64,000 bases of DNA, from the NCBI GenBank assembly GCA_900540625.1, contig UQGP01000002.1, positions 79,118 to 143,117 of the forward strand, in the 5' to 3' direction. The notes under the pieces were generated by a model. That model was not told the origin of the DNA. It worked only from the letters and a program-made list of their open reading frames with translations, and searched no databases. The DNA is from an uncultured Porphyromonadaceae bacterium. Lineage in GTDB: Bacteria > Bacteroidota > Bacteroidia > Bacteroidales > Muribaculaceae. Made by a program: the position numbers and the translations under genes. Below are positions 17,638-25,212 of this stretch, in pieces (within the stretch, counting starts at the first letter, position 1; each line of letters opens with the position of its first letter).

Positions 17638-18930
17638 ATGACATCATACAGCATATTGCGCAAAAATTTGCTTGCAATCCTCTGCATCCTCCTCGGAGTC
17701 GGCACGGCCTCGGCCACCGACCCTATGGCCACAAAATATACTTCAACCCAATGCCAAGGGTCACTGACCCCCTATCCGACCAAAGTCGCCGACGTCGTCA
17801 CCCCGGACAGCCTCATAGCCGTACACATCGACCACGTCGGACGACATGGCTCGCGCTATCCGGCATCGGCGTCCTCGTGCAAGACGTTGCACCGGGCACT
17901 GCTGCATAGCGATTCGCTGGGGTTGCTGACACCTACGGGACGCGAATTGCTGGCGCTCACCGAGCAGGCTATGGCTGCATCTCAAGGTCGCTGGGGCGCC
18001 CTCGATTCGTTAGGCATGGCCGAACAGAGATCCATTGCCACACGAATGATTCGCCGCTATAGCAATCTATTCAAAGACGGAGCGCACGTACGTGCATTGT
18101 CGTCCTATTCGCCACGCTCGATGATGAGTATGTTCTGCTTCCTGCACCAGATGTCGCGTATGAACAACCGACTGGAGATATCCTCCAACTCGGGACGCCT
18201 AAACTCGAATCTCGTACGGCCTTTCGACACCAACGAGGACTATCAACATTTCCGCAGCGACAGGCTTTGGGAACCGACATACATGGCCTATTTCGAGCAG
18301 TATTGTCCACTGACAGCCATCACCCGCGTCTTGGGTCGCGATTATCCTTTCGGCGGCACTGAACAAGCTCGCGAACTGGCTATCACCGAGTACTATGTCA
18401 TTGCAGGCATGGCTGCCATGGAAATCGAATGTGATGCTTCACGCTTCTTCACCGAGGCGGAATATAACGCTCTGTGGTCGTGCTTCAACCTACGTCAATA
18501 CCTGCAATATACTGCCTCTACGGTATCCTCCGTACCCGCAGACATGGCCGGAACACTGCTGATGGACATCATACGCACCACCGACCTGGCTACGGACAGC
18601 CGCAGTGCCGACGGTGTGGTGGCCGACCTTCGTTTCGGACATGCCGAGACGCTGATGCCGTTGCTATCACTGTTGCGCCTGCCCGGGTGCTATTATATGA
18701 CCAATTATTTTGACACCGTGGCCTTGCATTGGCGCGACTTCGACGTTGTACCGATGGCCGCCAACCTCCAGATTGTGCTTTTCAAGGCCAAACGCTCGGG
18801 TCGCTACTATGTACGCTTCGATGTCAACGAGAAGCCCGTCACTCTGCCGGGCGAACGTATGAGCCTATACGTGCCTTGGGATGTCGCCCGCGACTATATG
18901 ATGCGCTGCGTGCCGCTGTACCTTAATTGA
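17638..18930 (+). CDS. Secreted histidine-type phosphatase (MINPP/acid phosphatase type)
   Basis: This 430-residue clade-2 histidine phosphatase is exported by an N-terminal signal peptide ending at about ASA-T (residue 27). The catalytic motif is GRHGSRYP, with R69, nucleophile H70 and G71. The proton-donor motif is H335-A336-E337, in the HAE form that is typical of MINPP-type rather than HAP-type (HD) phytases. Likely substrates are inositol phosphates or other phosphomonoesters met in the gut. Bacteroides MINPP is the closest concept I know. The following gene is a secreted hexosaminidase on the same strand. Confidence 0.85.
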   Translation: MTSYSILRKNLLAILCILLGVGTASATDPMATKYTSTQCQGSLTPYPTKVADVVTPDSLIAVHIDHVGRHGSRYPASASSCKTLHRALLHSDSLGLLTPTGRELLALTEQAMAASQGRWGALDSLGMAEQRSIATRMIRRYSNLFKDGAHVRALSSYSPRSMMSMFCFLHQMSRMNNRLEISSNSGRLNSNLVRPFDTNEDYQHFRSDRLWEPTYMAYFEQYCPLTAITRVLGRDYPFGGTEQARELAITEYYVIAGMAAMEIECDASRFFTEAEYNALWSCFNLRQYLQYTASTVSSVPADMAGTLLMDIIRTTDLATDSRSADGVVADLRFGHAETLMPLLSLLRLPGCYYMTNYFDTVALHWRDFDVVPMAANLQIVLFKAKRSGRYYVRFDVNEKPVTLPGERMSLYVPWDVARDYMMRCVPLYLN

Positions 18931-18993
18931 CACGACTCGAACCGCCGACTCTCGGCCGAACCATCTAAACACATAAATTCGACATAATTAGAT

Positions 18994-21315
18994 ATGAAAT
19001 TCCATACCTCAATGATTGCCGTCTTGGCCGCCTCGGTCACATTGGTCGGCACCACCGCCATGAACACCGCCGCTACAACCATAAGCGCCGATGCCGCGGA
19101 TTCTCATACGACTCAAGCACTGACTTCCGTACACTGGAGTATCACCCATGAAGGAACCGATAGCGCCTCTCGCCCGTATTATATCCAACGGTTGGTTGTG
19201 CGTGGCAATCTCAATTTTCCGCGTCTATGCTTCAATCAGTTTGCGCGTTCTATGCGCTTGACCGATCCGCGAGACACACTTATCGAACTTGTACCGGGCT
19301 ATTACGCAATAGCGTCGCCGAGACTGGCGGTACACAACCCGGACAGCCCGGCCACGAATGTCTACGCCGACCCTAAGGATGAGGATAGTGTGGTTTTCGA
19401 AATACAGACTCGCGGACGTTTTGTCAATATCAGCTACGCGCCGGATGGCTTCCACCGCGTCAACGCCGATGGAACCACCGATTCGGTGGAACGTATTTTG
19501 ACGCCCCTGCAACGCGACATGACCGAATACGCTGCCGAAGTATACCGCCACAACGAGGCTATGGTTACGGATTGGACTGCAGGCTTCTATGATGTGATAC
19601 CTTCGTACAAGAAGGTCACCCCGGGACAGCCCGGTGCAATGTCGCGCGTAGACATCCCGGGATTTGTGGACATAGACCCCGAGAATCCGGACTATTACCG
19701 CATTGAGGTACATGGCGACAGCGCCACCATCTTCTGCCGCCCCGACCGTCAATGGGCTAATTACATAGCATTTAATTCCAAGGTTTTAAGCCGTCGCGAC
19801 AGCCTCGGCCGAATACCGGACGTAGTCATTGAAGATTGGCCCGATATGCCTTGGCGAGGACTGATGATAGACATAGCACGCAATTTCCAACGTCCGCAAA
19901 CGATGAAGGTTGTATTGGCTTTGATGGCGTCTAATCACCTCAACCGTTTGCATTTCCACATCACGGATGATGAAGCGTGGCGCCTTGAAATTCCGGGACT
20001 GCCCGAGCTGACGGACGTGGGTGCACACCGCGGATATACATTGGACGAACGCTCATGTCTCAAGCAGATTTTTACCGGAGACGGCAATCCGCGCACCTAT
20101 ACAGGCACCTCCAACGGTTACTACACACGCGAGGAATTCATAGACTTGATACGCACGGCTCACAATATGGGCATTGAAGTGGTTCCTGAAATAGAATCAC
20201 CCGGACACGCACGTGCAGCCATACGCGCTATGGAAGCCCGTAGGCTCAATAGCGGCGATGAAAGATTCCGCCTTATCGAGGACGGAGATACCTCGCGCTA
20301 CACCTCGGCACAGGCTTTCCACGACAATATAATGAACCCGGCCGTGGAGGGTACTTACCGCTTTATGGAAAAGATCATCGACGAAATCGCATCAATGTAT
20401 AGCGAAGCGGGAGTGCCGCTCATCGGCATACACATCGGGGGCGATGAGGTGCCGCGCGGAGCTTGGGATGGCTCGGCGGCCGTGACTCGGCTTAAGGCGC
20501 GGGAGCACCTGCAGACTCAGACCCAAGTATACGCCTATTATGTACAACGTGTGGCTGCGATGCTGGCCGCTCGACACATACCGATGCACGGATGGCAGGA
20601 AGTGGCTTTGGGCCACGACGAAGCCTACAATACAGCCATAGCGCCTATCACTGGCGGTGTTAACTGCTGGAGTACCCTGTCGCGCCAAGGCAGCAACGGC
20701 GTCACCGACCGCGTCGTGCTTGCCGGATTTCCGGCCATATTGAGCAATGTAAACCACTTGTACTTTGACCTTGCATACAGCCGCGACCCGCAGGAACCGG
20801 GGTTGGCTTGGGGCGGATACGTGGACGAGTTTTTGGCGTTCAACGCCTATGCTCATCGGTTATGCCCGGCTATGGACAAGGGTCCGGGCAAAGTCATCGG
20901 CCTTAATGCCCATGTCTTTGGCGAAACCATGCGCAGCGCCGCCCAACTCAAGACCTATCTTTTGCCCAAAATTCTGGGTCTTGCCGAACGTGCGTGGAAT
21001 TGTGACTCAACGTACTCCGAGGCTCAATTCAATGCCATTGTCGGCACACGCGACCTGCCTTATTATGCTTCGCAGAGCCTGAATGTGCATTTGCGCCAAC
21101 CGGGCATACGCATAGACGGCAATACAGCGTTCATCAATAGTCCCTACCCCACATCCTCCGAAGTGATAGTGCGCTACACGCTCGACGGCACCGACCCGAA
21201 CGAGTCGTCACCGATATATACCACACCCGTTTCACTTCCGGACAATTGCCATGAGGTGCGTGCAACGGCATTCGCCTTCGGCACACGCAGCGCCGCGGTC
21301 AACGCCCGTCGCTGA
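18994..21315 (+). CDS. GH20 beta-N-acetylhexosaminidase
   Basis: This 773-residue exported enzyme removes terminal beta-linked GlcNAc or GalNAc from glycans. A signal peptide (about residues 1-28) is followed by a GH20b-type N-terminal domain. The (beta/alpha)8 catalytic domain contains DMPWRGLMIDIARNFQRP, LHFHITDDEAWRLEIPGL and the catalytic pair D484-E485 in HIGGDEVPRGAW. The C-terminal 75 residues (VRYTLDGTDPNESSPIYT) resemble the chitobiase/hexosaminidase C-terminal module. It faces the peptidoglycan-salvage cluster across a shared terminator. Its GlcNAc product could feed the same amino-sugar pathway, or it may act on host mucin. Confidence 0.93.
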   Translation: MKFHTSMIAVLAASVTLVGTTAMNTAATTISADAADSHTTQALTSVHWSITHEGTDSASRPYYIQRLVVRGNLNFPRLCFNQFARSMRLTDPRDTLIELVPGYYAIASPRLAVHNPDSPATNVYADPKDEDSVVFEIQTRGRFVNISYAPDGFHRVNADGTTDSVERILTPLQRDMTEYAAEVYRHNEAMVTDWTAGFYDVIPSYKKVTPGQPGAMSRVDIPGFVDIDPENPDYYRIEVHGDSATIFCRPDRQWANYIAFNSKVLSRRDSLGRIPDVVIEDWPDMPWRGLMIDIARNFQRPQTMKVVLALMASNHLNRLHFHITDDEAWRLEIPGLPELTDVGAHRGYTLDERSCLKQIFTGDGNPRTYTGTSNGYYTREEFIDLIRTAHNMGIEVVPEIESPGHARAAIRAMEARRLNSGDERFRLIEDGDTSRYTSAQAFHDNIMNPAVEGTYRFMEKIIDEIASMYSEAGVPLIGIHIGGDEVPRGAWDGSAAVTRLKAREHLQTQTQVYAYYVQRVAAMLAARHIPMHGWQEVALGHDEAYNTAIAPITGGVNCWSTLSRQGSNGVTDRVVLAGFPAILSNVNHLYFDLAYSRDPQEPGLAWGGYVDEFLAFNAYAHRLCPAMDKGPGKVIGLNAHVFGETMRSAAQLKTYLLPKILGLAERAWNCDSTYSEAQFNAIVGTRDLPYYASQSLNVHLRQPGIRIDGNTAFINSPYPTSSEVIVRYTLDGTDPNESSPIYTTPVSLPDNCHEVRATAFAFGTRSAAVNARR

Positions 21316-21368
21316 CCGAGTGTAATGTCGCGCACGCCGAACGGTATAACTTCATAACGGCAAAATAC

Positions 21369-21406
21369 TTACAGGGAGCGCACGCTTCGGCGTACACTCC
21401 CTGTAA
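21369..21406. terminator. Bidirectional terminator between GH20 gene and SGNH hydrolase gene
   Basis: A 10-bp outer stem (21369-21378 with 21397-21406) encloses an inner ACGC-TTCG-GCGT hairpin. It lies midway between two convergent genes. T-rich sequence follows on both sides but there is no long T-run. Confidence 0.65.
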
Positions 21407-21444
21407 ATGTAATTTCCATGTTCCGCTTTGTGTGCGGATACGCG

Positions 21445-22194
21445 CTATTCGTTGATATACGGACGGATGATATCTGCCCAAATGCGATAACCGGGAGCAA
21501 GCAAGTGCAGACCGTCATTGGTGAGGTCCTTGCGGAGGTTGCCGTCCTTGTCGGCTACAGCGGTGTACAGATCTATCCACGTAAAGCCTTTGTCCTTGGC
21601 CATAGCGGCAACCAGAGCATTGGCACCACGTATCACCTGTTCTTTGTCTTTGAGGTTTTTATATCGACCGAACGAGTTGTTGATGGGCAGCATCGACTGC
21701 ACATACAAGCGCGTCTGAGGCGAGCGAGTGCGTATGTAGTCTATCAATTCGCCCATCGCGGCGGCGATACTGTCGGCACTGAGATTGTGGCTTACATCAT
21801 TGACACCTGACAGCAGGAAAATTTTCTTGGGATGTCCGTCCACGATAGGATCGACACGCAGGCGTATACCTTCGATGACATCACCGATGATGCCGCGATT
21901 GAGGACATTGGGCATTCCCAGTAGTTCGTGCCATTCGCATCCATGAGTCAGCGAGTTGCCCAGCATGACAATATCGTTTGTGTCTACGGGCAAAGCCTCG
22001 AAGATGGTGGCGCGCTGTCCCCACAATTCGGTATATTTGTTCTGATGCTGCGTGTCTATGTAGTATTGCAGACGCGCGCACTTCACAGTGTCAGGTACCG
22101 ATGCGCGGTTGCAGCACTGACATTGATGTTGTGCGGCGGCAGGTAGCGCTATGGCCGCAAAAGCAGCCATAGCGACTATTGTACGTATCTTCAT
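21445..22194 (-). CDS. Secreted SGNH/GDSL-type hydrolase
   Basis: This 249-residue esterase of the SGNH family carries a signal peptide (MKIRTIVAMAAFAAIALPAAA). Block I is VMLGNSLTHG with nucleophile S81. The Gly/Asn block is LLSGVNDVSH. The terminal block is NDGLHLLAPGY, supplying the Asp and His of the triad. I start at 22194; the open frame runs 37 codons upstream into murQ but without family resemblance. It is last in the peptidoglycan-salvage gene set. A role in removing O-acetyl groups from MurNAc would fit the context but is inference. Confidence 0.85.
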   Translation of the reverse strand: MKIRTIVAMAAFAAIALPAAAQHQCQCCNRASVPDTVKCARLQYYIDTQHQNKYTELWGQRATIFEALPVDTNDIVMLGNSLTHGCEWHELLGMPNVLNRGIIGDVIEGIRLRVDPIVDGHPKKIFLLSGVNDVSHNLSADSIAAAMGELIDYIRTRSPQTRLYVQSMLPINNSFGRYKNLKDKEQVIRGANALVAAMAKDKGFTWIDLYTAVADKDGNLRKDLTNDGLHLLAPGYRIWADIIRPYINE

Positions 22195-22207
22195 AGCGAC
22201 AGCATTA

Positions 22208-23023
22208 TTACTGCTTACGATAAGCGTCCACGGCTTCTTTGACCGAGCCGTGAAGCAGGAGCAGGCGCTTGGCCTCGTCGTAAGGCAAGCCGAGTTCTTC
22301 GACAACCATACGTGTGCCGCGGTCTACGAGCTTGGCGTTGGACAACTGCATATTGACCATCTTATTGCCCTTGACACGTCCCATCTGTATCATTACAGTG
22401 GTAGTGATCATATTGCAAATCATCTTTTGGCCCGTACCGGATTTCATACGGCTGCTGCCGGTGACGTATTCGGGACCGACAATCATTTCGATGGCGATGT
22501 CGGCGGCTTCGCTGACAGGCGCATCGGGGTTGGAGGTGATGGCTGCGGTAAGAATACCGTGTGCGCGGGCGGCCTTTATAGCTCCGATGACGTAAGGTGT
22601 CGTGCCGGAGGCGGCAATGCCGATGACGGTGTCGCGGTCGTTGATATCGAAAGCCTGAAGGTCCTTCCAACCTTGCTCGGTGTCATCTTCGGCGTTTTCG
22701 ACCGGGTTGCGCAGGGCGGTGTCGCCGCCGGCTATGATGCCGACCACCCACGAGGAATCCATGCCGAATGTGGGAGGTATCTCACTGGCATCGAGTACGC
22801 CGAGACGTCCGCTGGTGCCGGCTCCCATATAGAATATACGTCCGCCTCGACGCATACGGCTGACTATCTCTGTGACGAGTTTCTCGATTTGAGGTATGGC
22901 TTTCTCTACTGCGAAGGCCACTTTCTTGTCTTCGTTGTTGATGTCGTGCAGGATTTCGCCTACGGACTTTTTCTCAAGGTCGTTGTAAAGCGAGGGTTGC
23001 TCGCTTATTTTTACAAATGCCAT
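22208..23023 (-). CDS. murQ: N-acetylmuramic acid 6-phosphate etherase
   Basis: MurQ cleaves the lactyl ether of MurNAc-6-phosphate, giving GlcNAc-6-phosphate and D-lactate in the cytoplasm. The 271-residue protein has a SIS fold with the signature MGAGTSGRLGVLDASEIPPTFG (residues about 67-88), including the Glu expected to act in elimination. A second family motif is IAASGTTPYVIGAI, and then NPDAPVSEAADIAIE. It lies 13 bp before the SGNH gene and 63 bp after the sugar-kinase gene, on the same strand. The pairing with a kinase matches murK-murQ arrangements described in Tannerella. Confidence 0.95.
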   Translation of the reverse strand: MAFVKISEQPSLYNDLEKKSVGEILHDINNEDKKVAFAVEKAIPQIEKLVTEIVSRMRRGGRIFYMGAGTSGRLGVLDASEIPPTFGMDSSWVVGIIAGGDTALRNPVENAEDDTEQGWKDLQAFDINDRDTVIGIAASGTTPYVIGAIKAARAHGILTAAITSNPDAPVSEAADIAIEMIVGPEYVTGSSRMKSGTGQKMICNMITTTVMIQMGRVKGNKMVNMQLSNAKLVDRGTRMVVEELGLPYDEAKRLLLLHGSVKEAVDAYRKQ

Positions 23024-23086
23024 AAGTGTATTATGTGTATTGTGTGAATGTTGCTTGTTGTAGATGTTAGCTCTTGCGCTCGCGGC

Positions 23087-23938
23087 TCAAGCAGGCATCG
23101 AGTGGAAACGGATGAGGCCTTCCATGGGGCTCTTGATGATAGTGCCCACGGTGCAGTCCACGGCCGCAGCGGCTTCGGTCAAGACGTCACGATAGTAGTA
23201 GGCTATCGAGCCGATGAAGTTGACGCTGAGCTTGTCGTGGCCTTTATACTGGCAAATATTGCGTACAAAGAAGGACTTGAACGAGTTGAGCACCAGACGA
23301 TGGATGGAAGGTTCTTCGATGTTTTGGATCAGGAAGGGGGTCACCGAAGCCATGAAACGGTTGCCCTGAGGCTCTTTGTAGACGCGACGGATGATGGTCA
23401 TACGGTCCAGGTCGTACTGTTTGAGGAACTTCTCGCACAGGGCCTTGGGCAACTGATTTTTGAGTACATCGCCCAGCAGCAGCTTGCCCAGAACGGCGCC
23501 CGAGCCTTCATCGCCGAGGATATAACCCAGGGGTGAGACGTTGTCACAGATTTTTTCGCCATCGTAGTAGCAGCTATTGCTGCCGGTACCGAGGATACAG
23601 GCTATACCTGCCGAGCGTCCGCACAATGCGCGGGCAGCAGCCAACAGGTCGGTAGCTACCTCGATGACAGGCGCGGATACTGAGGCACGTATGGCCTCGG
23701 CAACGTTGGCGCAGACTTCTTCGTTGATGCACCCGGCACCATAAAAGTATACAGCCGTAACCTTGGGTATATATTGCTTGATTTCGGGTACGAGTTCGGT
23801 GGCTATGCGTGCCGCCATTTCTTCCTGCGTCAACATGATGGCATTCATGCCGCAGGTAAACACTTGTTTTACTACTTTCGAGTTTTCGACGAGGCACCAA
23901 TCGATTTTGGTGCTTCCACAATCTGCTATAAGGATCAT
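23087..23938 (-). CDS. BadF/BadG-type amino-sugar kinase (MurK/NagK-like)
   Basis: This 283-residue sugar kinase of the ASKHA (actin-like ATPase) fold has the phosphate-1 motif IADCGSTKIDW at the very N-terminus. A conserved Gly-rich region is AGIACILGTGSNSCYYDG, and a second is GYILGDEGSGAVLGK. Relatives phosphorylate GlcNAc or MurNAc at the 6-hydroxyl. Because murQ needs MurNAc-6-P and no PTS is seen, MurNAc kinase (MurK) is the natural assignment here. That rests on context and could be GlcNAc kinase instead. Its ATG overlaps the stop of the upstream acyltransferase gene (ATGA), so translation is probably coupled. Confidence 0.85.
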   Translation of the reverse strand: MILIADCGSTKIDWCLVENSKVVKQVFTCGMNAIMLTQEEMAARIATELVPEIKQYIPKVTAVYFYGAGCINEEVCANVAEAIRASVSAPVIEVATDLLAAARALCGRSAGIACILGTGSNSCYYDGEKICDNVSPLGYILGDEGSGAVLGKLLLGDVLKNQLPKALCEKFLKQYDLDRMTIIRRVYKEPQGNRFMASVTPFLIQNIEEPSIHRLVLNSFKSFFVRNICQYKGHDKLSVNFIGSIAYYYRDVLTEAAAAVDCTVGTIIKSPMEGLIRFHSMPA

Positions 23939-25149
23939 ATCTTAATGTATATTTTGTTTCGATAAAGGATAAGGCCTACAGCCCAGACAAAGATGACGAA
24001 GCACAAGGCAAAGCACAGCGAAGCCAAAGTCTCGTCTCCGGAACACATGGGGGTAAATACGGCCTCATAAAGCCAGCCCTTGATGGAGATGAGACCGCTT
24101 TCTGCCGCTTGATAAGGTATCTTGATAAAGCCCAGGAAGATGCTCAACAGCGAGCCGAAGACGTAAAGGAACAGCGGATTGATACCGTAAACCTCGAAGA
24201 AGCGGCACCAGCGCTTGTAGCCTTTGATGTCTATCATCCATATAAGCAAGGCCAGGAAGCTGGCGGCAAGTCCGCAGGTGGTGAGCACAAAGGTGGGCGA
24301 CCAGATTTTTTTGTTGATAGGCATTCCGTAGCTGAACAGGAAGCCGGTAAAGGTGAGTATCGTGCCTACGATGAATAGTTTATTGATACGCACGGTGTTG
24401 TCTTTTGTAGACATTATCATTCCGCCGCAGATAAAGCCTATGAGCATGTGCGCTATGGCAGGCAGTGTACTCAGCAGACCTTCGGGATCAAAGGCCAGCT
24501 CGACGCCGTCGACGGTGTCATGATACATGTGGGTTTCGCCAAGTACGGCGTGGTCTACACGGCTGATGATGTTGCTGTCCGAGAATTCGAGGCCGTTGCC
24601 TACCAGCAATATGATGCCGTAGAGCACGATGATGCCGGCAATAGCCCACGGCAGTCGGCGACGTCCGAAGGCAAGAGCCAGCAGCGAACCTATGCCGTAG
24701 CACAGAGCCAAACGCGGCATGACGCCGAGGATACGCAGGTGTTCGAAGTTGAACATGGCTTCGCTCAACGGCATATCGTCATTTATAAATCCGCGCATCG
24801 TCAGGCTGGTCCACGCAATGAACAAACCTATAAAGAATATGACCACGGTGCGACGTAGTATCTTGGCAAAAGTGTGAGCACTGAGTTGAAAGTTGAATTT
24901 CTTAAGTGAAAAATAGGTCGAAACGCCCATGATGAACATAAAGAACGGGAAGACAAGATCCGTAGGTGTCAGACCGTTCCACGATGCATGTTCGAGCGGG
25001 GCATAGATGTGTCCCCACGAGCCGGGATTATTGACCAGCAGCATTCCCGCGATGGTGATACCTCGCAGAATGTCCAACGCCAAAAGACGCTTTGGACGGG
25101 GCTTGTCGGCAATGCTGTGATGGATGTGTGTGGTTGTTGTAGTTGTCAT
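23935..25149 (-). CDS. NagX-like membrane acyltransferase (heparan-alpha-glucosaminide N-acetyltransferase type)
   Basis: The 404-residue polytopic membrane protein has about ten helices. The opening KRLLALDILRGITIAGMLLVN and NGLTPTDLVFPFFMFIMGVS are hallmarks of the DUF5009/HGSNAT-like family. Human HGSNAT uses acetyl-CoA to acetylate glucosamine across a membrane. Bacterial NagX is found in GlcNAc and chitin-use loci and is thought to be an amino-sugar transporter or acetylase. The conserved His of HGSNAT is hard to place by eye. It is translationally coupled to the kinase gene, supporting a role in amino-sugar uptake or modification. Confidence 0.85.
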   Translation of the reverse strand: MTTTTTTHIHHSIADKPRPKRLLALDILRGITIAGMLLVNNPGSWGHIYAPLEHASWNGLTPTDLVFPFFMFIMGVSTYFSLKKFNFQLSAHTFAKILRRTVVIFFIGLFIAWTSLTMRGFINDDMPLSEAMFNFEHLRILGVMPRLALCYGIGSLLALAFGRRRLPWAIAGIIVLYGIILLVGNGLEFSDSNIISRVDHAVLGETHMYHDTVDGVELAFDPEGLLSTLPAIAHMLIGFICGGMIMSTKDNTVRINKLFIVGTILTFTGFLFSYGMPINKKIWSPTFVLTTCGLAASFLALLIWMIDIKGYKRWCRFFEVYGINPLFLYVFGSLLSIFLGFIKIPYQAAESGLISIKGWLYEAVFTPMCSGDETLASLCFALCFVIFVWAVGLILYRNKIYIKI

Positions 25150-25212
25150 TATAAGGCTTGGTTTGGATTATTGTAGCTTGTTATAATTGGTTATGTCAGC
25201 ATATTTCGGACG

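Noticed and set aside
21408..22305. CRISPR, tRNA or rRNA genes anywhere in the window
   Set aside because: No spaced direct repeats of CRISPR type and no tRNA-like or rRNA sequence was found in the intergenic regions by eye. A covariance-model search (tRNAscan-SE, Infernal) would be needed to exclude small RNAs.
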